This document shows, piece by piece, positions 38,801 to 51,779 of a stretch of 64,000 nt of DNA (the stretch's first letter is position 1; the number at the start of each line of letters is the position of its first letter). A program made the position numbers and the translations under genes. This DNA comes from Branchiostoma lanceolatum (Eukaryota; Chordata; Leptocardii; Amphioxiformes; Branchiostomatidae): the NCBI RefSeq assembly GCF_035083965.1, contig NC_089736.1:4715501-4779500 (forward strand), written 5' to 3'. A model generated the notes under the pieces. The model saw only the letters and a list, made by a program, of their open reading frames with translations, was not told where the DNA came from and made no database searches.

Positions 38801-39249
38801 ATCATCATGTTGTTACGGATAAGAAACGTGTAGAGGGCATGAGAACTTCGTTAAAAGTCTTAAAAGGTCAGAAAATATCTGCCCACCGGGATATCTAAAA
38901 TTTTATCAGAAAGAAAAGGCAAAACTGTAATCCTCAACTGAACTGAAGCATGGTACTTATTCGTCTGGCTGAAAGCAGTGCAGTATGGCATCGCCACGGC
39001 TTAGGTATTTCTAGCCAAGCACATCGGGTCACCCCTGCTCTTCTCGATTAGTGTGTTGGGTTCTTTTACATGCAGATGTTTGACGCATGAAGCACGCCGG
39101 CTTTACGTCCCCATCCGAAATGACTTCTATCAGCAAAATTAACCGATTTTGGGAAAATACGTCCTTCATATGTGTCGTTGAACATTTGCTTAAAATTCTA
39201 ATATCACTATGCTAATGATGAACTACTAGTACTAGTAGTACCCCTAGTA

Positions 39250-39480
39250 GGACAAAAGATACAAAACCCGGATGTTCTACTGCAGTGCCAAGGTCACAAA
39301 TCAGGGAGCCCAAACTTGACCTCGACTCCTGTCTTTCCACGACCTATCCACATACCAAAAATCATCAAATTCCATCCAGCTTAAGTTGTGCTGACAACAA
39401 ATATCCGGAAGCACAAACACACAAACGCAACACAAGCCAAAAACAATGCCTCCATTATTCATGGAGGTAACAAGTCTGGG
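39250..39480 (-). repeat. Hairpin/GT element, copy 2
   Basis: Inverted copy with cactgcagtgccaaggtca-type body and a terminal CCTCCATTATTCATGGAGG hairpin. Confidence 0.7.
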
Positions 39481-40430
39481 TCAAAATCTCCCGGCAGGAG
39501 GACGGCACGGTTCTTGGCATCATAGTCCGTGAAATACCGCTCCGCCAATTAAAGATAAGGACCAAAGGTCTCCAAAAGAGTGTATCAACAATAAAAGTCT
39601 AACATATCAGCGCCCTGTCGTGACTAAACGAAGTTCAAACCGGTCAACGATGTAATATATAGCGCATTGGCAAGTATCCTAGTGGCCTGGGGGGAGGGGG
39701 GCATGTCCAAAAATGGGAATAAACAGTGGGACAAGCTGAAGAAAATATATCATATGATACAATGTAATGTCAGTAGAATTTTCTTTAAAATAAGTATGCC
39801 TTTCTTATCTTAATCCTAGATAGGAATGAATGAATTAATTAATTAATTAATGGATGAATGAAGGAAGGAAGGAAGGATGACCTGTGACAGTATAAAAACT
39901 TCACCTGCCACGCTCTTAAATCATTCACCACATGTTCATTTGATTGACAGCCGCATCGTACGATAACATGTTGTCACAGCAGGCCGTTGCTCCCACAAGA
40001 TGTTGAAGGAAGCTGAGACTCAGAAACTCTGTGCCACATTGCGAGTAGCGACCACTGTGTGGAACCAACCGCATTTTTGCAAAGGACTGCGTGAAGAATT
40101 GATTCAGATTACACGGAAAGGGCCAAAAGTTGGCGCTCAAGTTCACTCTAAATCCTCTCGCGCGGGAAATGGGGGGTAAGGAACAAGATCGTAATGTCAC
40201 GGCTAAACAGCATGTAGGCATGGAAACGGTACATTGCGGGACCAAGTGTCGTCTGCTGCAGCTGTCAATCACTCTTCACGCCCCTAGCCTGGAAGGAGGG
40301 GGGGATCCTGCAACTCTTCGTTAGTGTCACTAATTTTTCATTCTTGTGGACTTTCAAATAATAGCTCTTTATTATCGCGTGTTCAAATAACTGAGCAATA
40401 CAGATTTTCTAACACTTTTGAAGAGAGCTC
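39480..40430. other. Intergenic sequence, nothing recognised
   Basis: Contains a simple (AATT)/(ATGA)/(AAGG) run at about 39,827-39,877. No gene seen. Confidence 0.45.
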
Positions 40431-40431
40431 A

Positions 40432-40472
40432 CGTTCCAAGCGTTCCAAACGTACCAAACGTTCCAAACGTTC
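40432..40472. repeat. CGTTCCAAA tandem run
   Basis: Four imperfect units of cgttccaaa(c/g) directly before the 118-bp duplication. Confidence 0.85.
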
Positions 40473-40708
40473 GCTGAGACTTTCAAGTAACCCACATTAA
40501 CAATTGTCGGAATTATTTTTTTTCATACACACTGTGGAAGAAAGCAGTAAGTCCCACTGTGTCTGTTGCCTTATTGCAGGCTACAGACACGCTGAGACTT
40601 TCAAGTAACCCACATTAACAATTGTCGGAATTATTTTTTTTCATACACACTGTGGAAGAAAGCAGTAAGTCCCACTGTGTCTGTTGCCTTATTGCAGGCT
40701 ACAGACAG
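40473..40708. repeat. 118-bp perfect tandem duplication
   Basis: 40,473-40,590 and 40,591-40,708 appear identical, from gctgagactttcaagtaacc to ggctacagaca. Near-identity implies a very recent duplication or an assembly artefact. Confidence 0.93.
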
Positions 40709-40709
40709 A

Positions 40710-41480
40710 AGCGCATCCTTACAGATTCAGTCTGTTCTTGCGAAGAGAAAAATACGGTAGACATAATGAGACCCGGGGGCTAGAACGTTCGAAGGATCTG
40801 TCTCTCACTCACCTTTCACAACTTGTCTCTCTATGAACATTGCATAGATGTGCTTCTGCACACGATTATGTCACACTTAATATTGAAAGATTTCATCCAC
40901 CATCCTTGGAATAGATACTACCAATATTTGCCGTTTTCAACTTCGGTGTGATGAGACTGGGCGCTGTCTTTGTATGTCTGGAGCCCCCGTCTCCTGGTTT
41001 CAAATTCAAACAGTTAGAGACTACTTTATTTTGGACAAACCAATATTGTGAAAGAACCCCAGGCGCACCTGACCTAGGTGAAACTCCCGCTGATGTTTCA
41101 TATTGAAACTCTTTTGTCTAATTTGCCGTTTAGCAGGACTTATGTGCCTGTTACCTGAAACCTAAGCCTCCAAAACTACCCCGCAAGCAGTGGTCTACTT
41201 TTCGGTCAACAACCCCACCAGACGATAGAAACCACGAAAGCACAATGAAGGCAACCTTCCTGTGAATTTCACGTCTGTCACGGCTTGCTATAGAAACTGT
41301 CAATCACTGACAATACGCGCACTCCAAACTTGCCCCTCTCAGTGTCATGAACTATGTCATACCCCAGTGTAAAACATGGTGGACAGTTGCCCTCCGGTGA
41401 CCTTGTCCTATAGGATAACTTATCAGCATTGTGTATGTTAGACGTAAGTCAAGTTCATTGGCAATAAATGACAAATAAGT
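40710..41480. other. Intergenic sequence, nothing recognised
   Basis: No exon or repeat supported. Confidence 0.4.
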
Positions 41481-41482
41481 AT

Positions 41483-41757
41483 GTCCCTTTAGCTCAACTG
41501 ATAGCAGATTCACTGTTGAGATCCTGGTTCCTATTAGTTGGTTCAAATCCTGGGACATGACAGTTTGGTTGGGGCTCGGCACCCGTCTTTTAGAAAGGAC
41601 AAAAAAACGGGGGTCACCTGTTCGAGTAGGTGTCTCAAGGAGAAGGGCTACCAACCCCTCCCTGTGAAAATATACCCTGCTACAGAAACAGCAAGGAAAC
41701 TTAGTGATCTATTTGCCAATAGGCACTAAAAGGTGAACAACAACAACAACAACAATA
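41483..41757 (+). mobile_element. Full-length tRNA-derived SINE with (CAA)n tail
   Basis: Head gtccctttagctcaactgat (A-box-like) and ggttcaaatcctgggac (B-box), a body with ggggctcggcacccgtcttt, and an (AAC)n tail at 41,736-41,756. This complete pol III SINE layout suggests recent activity. Confidence 0.75.
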
Positions 41758-42059
41758 GCTTATCAAACAGCACAATGCTTTCAACAGCGTTTTTGTTGTT
41801 ATTGTGAGGGGGAGGAAGAAAGTAAACAGGAGGAATTTGTGGATTTGACGATATCCAGGCCTTGCCAAGAACAGCATAATATACATGTATTTTGTTGCTA
41901 GGGTAAATCTATTTCCTAGCAACGGTTGCTAAGAAATATGCTATTTGCAGAGACTGCAATATTTAATACATAGTTTTTGAACAACATGACAAGCTGCGTG
42001 CTTTTATAACTGACTGAGAAATTGTAGCTGTATTTCTCATCGATCGTCAAACAACAATC

Positions 42060-42245
42060 AAACCTGTACAAGTGACCACCTCTACATAAGGACCACCTGA
42101 CCAATGTGACCACTATTGGTGGTCCCTTATACAATTTTCCCCATTGATACAAGCATTAAGAATCCTGTCTACAGTGACCACCTGTCCACATAGACCAGAT
42201 TTTATCAGTTCTCTGAGTGGTGTTCTTGGGTAGTTCTGACTGTAC
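42060..42245. repeat. GACCACC MITE family, copy 2
   Basis: ctacataaggaccacctg, then ttggtggtcc, cattaagaatcctgtc and agattttatcag; shared with 2,850-3,020 and 53,135-53,315. About 180 bp, no ORF. Confidence 0.7.
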
Positions 42246-42297
42246 ACGAAACTTGAGTTGATGTTGCTGCCCCCCTCCCCCTTGGTGGCATGACTCA

Positions 42298-42490
42298 TTA
42301 CCTTCGCCGAGAAGGTTATGCAGAGAGTAGCGTTTGTGTGTGTGTAAAGAACAGCATAACTCGAGAAGGCTCGGATGGATTGTCTTGATGTTTGGTAGGT
42401 GGGTAGGTCTTGATGAGACCTGGGAATGATTAGATTTTGGGTGCCCTAGACAAATTGGCAGAACATTGGGCCCATATGCCACCACGGCGG
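42298..42490 (+). repeat. Hairpin/GT element, copy 3
   Basis: ttACCTTCGCCGAGAAGGTt hairpin, gtttgtgtgtgtgta tract, cagcataactcgagaagg and ggatggattgtcttgatg. Confidence 0.75.
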
Positions 42491-43840
42491 TTTAAGGCAG
42501 TCCAAAGGTCAAACTTTATTGTTATTGACCTTGAAATGTCTAACACTGATAGACATATTGGGGGCGTTGATGAAGACTAGACATCCAGATAATAAGATAC
42601 GCCAAAAATAGTTACTCAAGCAACTGGATAAAATGTTTTGAAACAGTCAGACGTTTCAGACAGCATCCGCTTTTTTCGTCAGTGAAAGAAGGGAACTGGA
42701 AAACCAGGTTTTCTACCAAAGCGCTTAATGGATAAAGACAATTTAGAATGGTTCAAAAGCAGAATAATCAAGACAAGGATGTAAACTAATAAGTCAATTA
42801 TCGTATTAGGTAATGCTTAATGAGGGCTATCTTGGCAGTCTGCTACCAACTGCTATTTTTCATAATAACGTTAAGAAAAATAGCGCAACAAAATGATAGG
42901 AAATGATATGTATCATTCTCTCGAAATATTGCGTAGTGAATATATGATTCAAGACTGAAGACAATTCTATAACATTTGCGAGAAAAATCGCTATTCGCTA
43001 TATCATTTATGTATCGTCAACGGACTTTCCAAACGCTGTTCCATTAAAATCGTCAGGTTGAAAATGGTCACAAATACTCTCTACTAGTACTGTGCAATCT
43101 GTACTTTTTTCTTATAGTCGGTGTTTCAAAGGTCTGTATGTATGAACAGGTGGTAAGGATCAGTAAAGCTTCAGTTCACGACTGTAGTGTAAGTAAGTCA
43201 GGGGACACATTTTAAGTGTATAAAAATAGCCTTTATAAATAAGCAATGTTTTCATTGGCCTGGATGTCTTCAAATCGTTACTGGCAAGGTCACTTCCTTT
43301 GAAGACATTTCTGAAATACTTGAAAGTGACTTCCGAAGAAATTACAAGACGTCTTGAAGCGTATCCTCCCCATATCAAGACCCAAGACATGGCATGAAAA
43401 AGGTCATGGTCCACGTGTAACGATACTATTAATTACCTGTCACTGCAAGTGTATGTTACACCAATGGAAACACTACCTCGCTATTAAAGAATCGTTAATA
43501 GCTGAGTTCTGTTCTTATAGGAGAAGAGTATTGACACATGCACACCTTATGTAGTCATTTGGTCTTCTAGGTATAGTTAGTTTCAATGGATGTATAAAAA
43601 GGTGCAAAGCTAAAATCAACTCTTAAAATTTTACGGTCTCTTTCTCTCTTTCTGTTTCTTCTTATATGGTCGTCGCTATCAGCTATTCACTTCTTTGCTA
43701 TGTTTCTTAAAAAGCTTACCAGTTTGTCAAAATATACTTCAAAGCTTCAAAGTTTATCAGCAAGGGCCGGGTTCTTTCGAATTCTTTTCGTTTTTCGCTG
43801 TGATTTCGAGCAAAAAGTACCGTCCTGTTGAATAGAGGTA
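42490..43840. other. Intergenic sequence, nothing recognised
   Basis: AT-rich. cagacgtttcagacagcatc near 42,645 resembles a MITE end but no partner was found. Confidence 0.4.
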
Positions 43841-43844
43841 TATA

Positions 43845-44085
43845 TTTCGGTCTGTTTGTGTATCTGTGCGTCTGTGGATGTATTCACATTTTATGCTCAA
43901 CATAGCTCAAGAACCTCTGGATGGATTGTGATGATATTTGGTTTGTGGGTAGGTCTTGGGAAGACAAAGGTCAAGGTCAGGTTTGGCCCCCTGGTTTGTG
44001 ATCTTGGTATTGCAACAGAACGTCCTCTTTTGTATCTTTTGACCTAGGACGTGCTATGATCTTGATTTTTTTTGTGGCAGGTAGC
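43845..44085 (+). repeat. Hairpin/GT element, copy 4
   Basis: ctgtttgtgtatctgtgcg, ctcaacatagctcaagaacc, tctggatggattgtgatgat and ggtcttgggaagacaaagg. The 5' hairpin is degraded. Confidence 0.7.
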
Positions 44086-44089
44086 TTAT

Positions 44090-44980
44090 GATGTAAGGAA
44101 GAAGTGGTGTAGGTTTGGGGCCCTAGCAGCTTGGTTGTCTTAGCTTTTTTATCCAGCCTGTTCACAAGAGCGATAACCCAACAGCTGGTCTTCTCTCCAC
44201 AACATGCAATAAACTTTCCCACAACAAGACACAGCCCAGGCCCCAACCCGACCTTGTTACAGACAGGTAGGATTTATTGTTCCGGAGTGGCTTGTTTTTC
44301 TCTTTGAAGATTTACAACGAGCCTTCAACGCTTTAAGGTTTAGGTCTGGCCGATCTTAACTGTTACTTTGTTTTCAGTACAAGGTCGTCGAATTGTGAGT
44401 GTAATAAAGAGTGTAGAGGAGCATGCGTCCTTTTGGTAGCATACATACATGTATAAACATTGCTAAATGAATATGCGCTTCAGAACCGTTCTACATGAGT
44501 TGCAATACATACAACTAGCAATCTACAGATGACGAGAATGAAATAATGTCGAATATCCTGTGGATGACAGTTATTATGGAGACCTTAGAGTTGGCGTGAA
44601 CGTGCATTTGTCTTCCAAATGCAACATTCATGCAGATATTTCCACAACTTTATATATCACAAAATATTCTCTCATTTTGTGATAGTTTTCCTTAACGACG
44701 GTTGAAAGTGACTTTGCAACGCCTGACAACTGTTGTGTTTTCATACATCCTTGCCCATACAGTTGACATCTTATCTGTATTTGTTATCTATGTTGTTTAG
44801 TAAAAAAAATTGACAAGAGGGGTGAATATTCGTCTCAAAAAACACTAAGAAGCTTAAATCAAATAACACTAGAAAAAGAAAGAATGGTTGAAAAGACAAA
44901 CAATTACTGAGTGAGAACCGACGAAAGAGCACTTAATCTGAGGTCGCTTCGATTCATAAGACAAATAAACAGTGGAAGAC
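44090..44980. other. Intergenic sequence, nothing recognised
   Basis: No exon or repeat supported. Confidence 0.4.
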
Positions 44981-44984
44981 GGGG

Positions 44985-45260
44985 TCCTATTTGCGGTGGT
45001 GTCACCACAGAGACAGTGGCTAGCGGACACAAGATCAAGAGGTTCGATTCTTGGCATTCCTGGTTAGACACAGTGTCATTGGGGAAAGCAATTTACACGC
45101 CTTTCCTCACTGCACCCAGGTGTAAAAATAGGTACCTGATTTCGGTTAGGGACTCCAAGGTAAAATATGTTAGAAGGAGAAATGAGCTCCGCTTACAAAA
45201 TCGAGCCTACGACACCGTAGATAACAAACTGCCCCTACGGCCTCAAGACCATGGGACAAC
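44985..45260 (+). mobile_element. tRNA-derived SINE, family 3
   Basis: B-box-like agaggttcgattcttgg at about 45,037, followed by the body cctcactgcacccaggtgta and ggtacctgatttcggttagg. This kind of SINE body is common in marine invertebrates. Confidence 0.6.
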
Positions 45261-45440
45261 CTATCAGCACAGAGACTGTTGCAGGACATTAGACAAAGGT
45301 CCACAAACAGTTGTGGCTATCCGTCAGGCCTTATCACTTGTTGTGCCATCATCGCACCTCAACCTTGGCCACCTCGGGTAGTCAACCCTTACACGAAACA
45401 GCTGTGGGCTGGGGTGGTGTGATGGGGAGTCAAACACAAT

Positions 45441-45717
45441 TAGAGGGAGAGAGAAAAGGGGGATACTCGGAGAGAGGGAGAGAGAGTGGAAGAGAGAGTG
45501 AGAAAGACAGGGAGGGAGGGAAAGAGAGGAGACAGTCGGAGAGAGAGAGGGGGAGAGAGAACGGACATATAGAGAAAGGGAGAAAGAGAGGGCAGGAGAA
45601 AGCAACAGAAATTGGGAGAAAGGGAGAGAGAGAGGGTAGGAGACGTAGGGGAGAGGGACAGAGGAAAAGGGAGAGAGGGAGAAGAATGAGAGAGAAAGAG
45701 AAAAAGAAAGAGGGAAA
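45441..45717. repeat. Polypurine (GA)-rich tract
   Basis: About 280 bases almost free of pyrimidines on the + strand (gagaga, ggagag, aaagag mixtures). Could form a triplex. Open frames here are low-complexity artefacts. Confidence 0.93.
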
Positions 45718-46414
45718 GACACTAACGATAAAACTCTTGCGCGTATGACTAACTGTTAGATTGAATAGTACATTAACCAAGGAGAGAAAGTTAGGAAAAA
45801 TCATGAACACTATAGTCCAATACTGAAGGGTATGCGTCAGAGAATCAAGGTGCGCTATGCCCTCATTGTTCCATACATGAAGCAACACAGATGTTCAGTA
45901 GTCTGCTACCGGCCAGAGGTCTTCCTCAACATTTTTGTTTTTCCTGCTTTGGAAAATAAACGCACTGTCCACGCTGTCAGCCTTCCTGTCTTGAACTATA
46001 CAAACCAGACAAACCGCCGTCTTTAAGACAAATAGGTCCAGAGACTCTCCTTCAAAGCAATCTTATCATGTCGTCTTGTGTTGTACAAAAGTGACCTTAC
46101 CGTTATGGGAAGAGCTTACTGTGTTCTTATCTTAAGATTACTAGATAAATTTCCTTACGTTTACACGTAACAGCACCCTCCGGACGCCTTTGTAGTTACA
46201 AAAGGGCATTCAATAATAGCATGTCTGTCATTGAAATGTCAACCCCCCGGTAGATTTAAAAGCATAATGGCAAGGTCGCATTTCGACAACGACTATCTTA
46301 GCAGTCTGTTAAGGTAGCTGTTTGGCGCAAGATTTGTATTGGTTACGGGATTAGGCAGCAGGGAGAAGGTTAATCTATCGGTATGTATATATGCATTATT
46401 TTACATATCAGCCA

Positions 46415-46565
46415 CTGCCTCCAAAGAAGAAGTCAAACCCTCCAGTAATGTTGTATGTAGAAACATACTAGATGCATAGAATAGACGCTCATTACCATTG
46501 TTACCTTACTACTGTGTGTACCCTTGCAATTAGCCTACGGGTATGAATTTGCAAATAAAGATTTT
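46415..46565 (+). repeat. LINE-like 3' end family, copy 3
   Basis: ctgcctccaaagaagaagtc and gcaattagcctacgggtatg with terminal tttgcaaataaag. Confidence 0.55.
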
Positions 46566-46869
46566 TATCTTTTCCCTAACGTGACTTGGTTTCTCAAAGA
46601 TAAGCGCATAGGTCTCCAAGCAAGGAATGGCATATTACCATAAGATGCCACCCTAACGTCTTTAACCTATATAGACATACTTTAAGAAAGACAGACACCT
46701 CAGGTTATACGACAGCATGACTCTACATTTGGTTAAATTCCCTGGGTAATCGCAACGTTAAGTCTAGAAGTCGTTACAATTCAAACTGGGGTCAAAACAT
46801 CTTTCCGTGGTAAGAGAAGAAATAGCGTCTTTGTCAATCGTGTTCAAGTTCAGTCGAGGAACAAAATCT

Positions 46870-47072
46870 TCAGGACAAAATATACAAAAAGCGGAGGTTC
46901 TACTGCAGTGCCAAGGTCATACAAAAGGGGGCCCAAAATCGACAATGACCCTCGTCTTCCCAACAGCCACATATTAGATATTATCAAAATCTACCGAAAG
47001 GTTTTTGAGTTACGCTGAACACAAATATCCTGAAATACAGACACGCACATCCACACGCACACACACGCACAC

Positions 47073-47113
<41 letters not shown>

Positions 47114-47172
47114 GGCAGAGGGCTAAATACACGTCGAAAACAATACCTCCATTCTTCATGGAGGTAACAAGA
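46870..47172 (-). repeat. Hairpin/GT element, copy 5 with long (AC)n
   Basis: ttctactgcagtgccaaggt body, (AC)n at 47,041-47,109, then ACCTCCATTCTTCATGGAGG at the end. Confidence 0.8.
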
Positions 47173-47179
47173 CGCAGGG

Positions 47180-49490
47180 GTGGCAGTGTAGTCACCTTGT
47201 CAACTTGTCTCATCAATCATTTGATGGTTCCATTACTTTGTCTAATGATTACCATCTGAGGTTATGTCTACATATTAAACAACTTCGTCTGTAGTTTTTA
47301 ATGTTTTTTGTTTTTTTTATCCTAGGCCTATTTCATTTACCTCGATGTACGGACTAGAGCCAATCTATTGATAGTTAACTCCTCATATTAATATTATACA
47401 AAATGTAACAGTGCGACGAAGTGTTCTGGGGTCTATTCGTATATTTGGAACAGTTTTTATTAGATCTTCAATTTCTTACACTGCCCAGTCCACCAAAAAC
47501 GGAGACAAATAAACTTGAGACCTTTTAATCAGGTCCAGAGAAATTTTAAAGACCCAAGGAAGTCGTTAACGTTTAACGGCCTGAACCCGCTTCCTTTAAG
47601 TCACCTTGAAGGTTTATGTAGGAGCTAAATGGTGTATATAAAGATACAAGTGAAATCCCCCCAGAATTGTACAGTAGCCCCCAGATCATCGTGTAGATTC
47701 AAATGTGACATTCTCAACGACCTTTGACCTTGCTTCTTTTATTAGAAGGAATTTAAGTTTTATAATAAGACATTTTTTGACATATCTTGCATTTTGCAAT
47801 TTTATAAATGATATTAAGACTGATAGACTGAGGTTCTGTCATGTTATTGCTGAAATGATGGCAGATGACCTTTGACAACCAGGTTCAAGATGGCGGAAGG
47901 TCAACCAAGGTCAGCCATTAAAAGTTAGTGGTATCAAGGTCATGGGTCACGGTCATGTAAACTTTACACTCCAAAAAACATGAGCTGTTTGTGGACGTCA
48001 GCGTTGCAGGAAAAAAACAACTTGTAGTCAATGGTGGTTGAAAAGTAATCATGATGTCACAGGAATAACTCCGAAGCTCATAACAAATGCATTCATAAGG
48101 TAAAGGCTTTAATAGTTACTTTTGACCATGTGTTGTTTATGCGGAACCGATACTTGTACTGTGAGGCTCACAGGACTACGCTAAATTTTGAGAGACTGAT
48201 TCTACCAACTCTGAAATGGACTTCCTGCCACGCCATCAAGTCTGACCTTTGTGGTAATCTTCCCATTCATTTCATGCCAATCTGCTGACTTTGTAATATT
48301 CAAATAACTACGGACACAGACCGCCACTGACACGGAGTCAATGGTGAGCCCATTGTGACAGTTTGACATTTGTGTACAGATTCAGGTCACAGGTCATCCA
48401 TCAGACCATCCCCCTATCTCTCCACCGTTTCTTTATGTAAACACAGTTTTTCAGACCACCAGCAAATGTTTAGATTCTCTCTGACCACCCTGCGCACTGC
48501 ACTGTCCATCACAACATGTGATATTCAATTCCAAATCATCTCAACTATCCCATATTTAGCACCAGGGCATCAGGCAATTATAGACGAGATAGACCAAGGT
48601 TAGGGGGCCTTGGTGACGTCATGGAGAAAGCTAAAACTCGTGAGAAGCTGGTTCTATTTATGATGTCATTTATGATGTTTGAAACAAGAATTTGGCTTCG
48701 GGCATTCTAATAAACCACGCTACCGCTTGCATGAAAACACAACGAAACTGGCCATGGATGGGCATATTTTCTGGAACTGTACAGCAAAGCCGTTTTGTCT
48801 CCAGGGGGAAGTTTCTAATGTGTTGTCGACATATTAGGCTAATTTCGTCTACAAATAAGTTTGCAATTATAAGTCCTGCTGTTTGCAATATGTATTTTGC
48901 CGTCCTCATATTGGTTTTACGACGAATCATTCAAGATTAGGAATTTTAGAAAACGGGATGCAATGAAATGGACATAAACAACAACCAAACAAAAACTGTA
49001 GACGAAAGTTTTAGTGACCACAATCATAAGTGAATGGTAATGGTTATACGTAACACAGGCTTATTCTTCCAGGACAACGAAAAACAAAACTTCACATCAA
49101 ATCATTGTTTAGTTACATTGCCAGTGTCCCCATATACATCGGATTGTTATGCGCACATCGTCGACGTCCATATTAAATCAGGTAAACAAGTTACATGGAA
49201 CCCCTAAATATGTACTATTGGTGTATGGATATCATCAAGCGTTCAAAGGGTGGGTTGATAGAGAAAAACAGAGCTTAACTCAAAGCACTTGCCGCTACTA
49301 TTTGTCACGTTCTTATCTTTAGTCCGTGACATGTCCATAATGGAGGTAAGCTGTAAGATAATCACGTAGCTGTCTATTGAGTCAGACCCCCAACTTTAGT
49401 GGTCTATCACGTTCTTTAGTGCTCCATATGCTGGAGAAAAAAGGACGTCTATTTATTTCATAGGACGTCTGCCCTTGAATTAAATATTGA
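47180..49490. other. 2.3 kb without recognisable genes
   Basis: Short open frames only. No family similarity, RNA gene or repeat was recognised. Confidence 0.4.
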
Positions 49491-49504
49491 TTGATTTTTG
49501 TTTG

Positions 49505-49546
<42 letters not shown>

Positions 49547-49790
49547 TGTGTGTGTGTGTATTTATGTGTATGTGTGTGTGTGCGCCAGTGCATATGTATG
49601 TGCGTGTGTCTGTGTGTGTGTCAGTGCGCGCGCGTGTGTGTGTGCGTCTGTGTGTGTCTGTGTGTATCAGTGCACGCGCGCCGTGCACGCGTATGTGTTT
49701 GTGCGTGTGTGCGTGTTTACGCATACTTCGCAGCATAACTAAAGAATCTATTTGTAGATTGTCATGCTATCTAGTATGTCTGTTAATCGT
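49505..49790 (+). repeat. Hairpin/GT element, copy 6 with expanded (GT)n
   Basis: About 215 bp of GT/GC/TATG repeat followed by cgcatacttcgcagcataac and taaagaatc...gattgtcatg, a degraded form of the conserved block. Confidence 0.65.
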
Positions 49791-50139
49791 GTTGTTGCAG
49801 TGTTTAGCGTTCAAAGATTGACATCCCCGGCGACACAACAGGTGACCGAAATGAAATCAACATGCGGGAGGTTAAAGGGATTGCCCCCCTGTTTAAATGG
49901 TTTGGTCGGGTTTAACGTCTTTCTGTCAGTCCGGAAATTAAAACAGTCGGGAAACAGTTACGGTAAGCTAGTCTATATGTCTACCTTGTCCTACCAACGA
50001 CGGTTAAGGTCAAGAGACTAAATACGTAGGGAGCAAGTAATAAGTAATCTTTCCGCACCCTTTACTTTAGATTTATGTTCGCTTCACAGAATGGCAAACA
50101 ACAAACTACCTATAGGTTACACTGAAAAGAATTCATAAA

Positions 50140-50330
50140 ATCAAACAAAATAAATTTGTACAAAGTTAATTGTAAATACATGCCCGATGGCTAATTGCAA
50201 GGACAAACAACACAAATAATGATGAAAAATACAATGACATTAAGTGCTATATCTAATGTTATGCTACATTCTAAAATGTACATGGTGCTAGTTTTGTTGG
50301 GTTTGACTTCTTCTTTTGGGGCAGTTGAAG
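50140..50330 (-). repeat. LINE-like 3' end family, copy 4 (inverted)
   Basis: Reverse complement has ccaaaagaagaagtcaaacc and ttgcaattagccatcgggca. Confidence 0.5.
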
Positions 50331-51045
50331 ACGAATTTACCCACTTCTGTTATAATTTGTGGGTTCTTTGATTTTGATATTAGAGTTGTTTTCTCATGCT
50401 CAGGAATAGTGGGGAAGTAAGTGTGCATAAAATAGAAGCCATACACGTGAATTGTAAAATTTGTTTTTGCCAGTTATCAAGCACTGTACTTGTAGGGGCT
50501 GTGTAACATTACATATGGATAGTCACAATGTGAAAAGTCAACGCAATTTAGTACTGTATACATTGCGTACCTTATGTGCAGCCATGCTGATCTTGATAAA
50601 AAGTTCGAAGTTTGACGATAGCTCTACATATGACAGTCTTTGGTTAATAGATTGATAAGCCCACACCTGATTTAAAGAACCTCCCACTGATTTTGCCTAA
50701 TAAAATGTATAAATAAACATTTAAAGCTTTCAGCCTAGTTACACAGGTTTCAGTATTCTGTGTGTTTTAATTTGTACGAATTGCTCCTAGAAAATTGGCT
50801 GATTGCTTGATTTGTTTTAAATTGGTTGTGGATCAGACGAATTTCGTGCTTGTTTTACTGGAGACAGTTTCTAGTGTCTGGACATAACTAGAAGGAAATG
50901 AGTCGTCTCCGCTGGCAGTGTCGCTGTCTTTCTAACTCGGCAGCTTTTTTTTCCGTGTCGACTTGCTGACCTGTCTGGTTCTCCGGTGTGACGCCGAGTT
51001 TCTGACCCGCCAGATTTCTGCTTCGCTGGGTAGTGCGCGTGCGTG

Positions 51046-51122
51046 AAGTTAGGGTTTGGGGAAAGGTTTAGAGTTAGGGCTAGAGGTTAGGATTAGGGTC
51101 GAGCTAGGCTTAGAGTTAGCCT
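51046..51122 (+). repeat. Degenerate TTAGGG-like repeat
   Basis: gttagggtttggggaaagg, gagttagggctagaggttag, gattagggtcgag and gcttagagttag: about ten imperfect TTAGGG-type units. Confidence 0.6.
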
Positions 51123-51154
51123 ATACAGCGCGACCCTTTCTCCCAAATTCCTAT

Positions 51155-51352
51155 CTGACATCTGCTTGAAAATTACAACGCCACACGAGTGTGTGACACC
51201 CTTCTCTCATCTCAGGTATACTGTAAACCCCCTAGCAGTGTAGGAGTATTCATTTGGTAGGGGCAGAAATCTGGCTTCACACCGGGCATTCCTCGTACAA
51301 AGTGGCAAGCCGCAATGTCGCTATCAACAGTGAACTCCAAGCAGATGTCGGG
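51155..51352. mobile_element. MITE with GACATCTGCTTG / CAAGCAGATGTC ends
   Basis: Inverted ends at about 51,160 and 51,337; the same ends bound the palindrome at 52,605-52,703. Confidence 0.5.
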
Positions 51353-51410
51353 GGATTCTACCAGAACAGTTACTAGTAGTACCGAAAGAACCCATCTAAG
51401 ATGACTGCAT

Positions 51411-51739
51411 AGTGAATAAAAATACTCTTTTTACACAACCAAGTTATCTATTCAACCGACGTTTCGGTGACAAGGGTCTGACAATCTTTCAACTTCATCA
51501 AGGCAATTCTGACTGCTTATAGATGCGAAACCTGTACGCAAACGCAAAGTATTTACATTATACACTGTTACAGAGAACGGCATCCACAATGCTGTCCCAA
51601 CCGTACAGGAGCGTATCACATAGTATTACACAACTATCAAGCAATAAACAATGCAATGATTAACCTCCTGGCAGATGGTCACCGAAACGTCGGTTTGATA
51701 AATCACTTGGTTGTTTAAAAAGAGTATTTTTATTCAGTG
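51411..51739. mobile_element. MITE with about 60-bp TIRs
   Basis: AGTGAATAAAAATACTCTTT ... ACGTTTCGGTGAC at the left is mirrored by GTCACCGAAACGT ... AAGAGTATTTTTATTCA at the right. About 330 bp, no ORF. Confidence 0.85.
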
Positions 51740-51779
51740 GCTAACCAACCTGATGAGACTATTCACGGAGCTAATCATG

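Noticed and set aside
45324..45888. Long Arg/Glu-rich or Ser/Leu-rich open frames on both strands
   Set aside because: Low-complexity GA tract; open in multiple frames on both strands.
49458..49821. Overlapping Cys/Val-rich and His/Thr-rich frames
   Set aside because: Products of the (GT)n tract; the same explanation applies at 47.0 and 62.6 kb.
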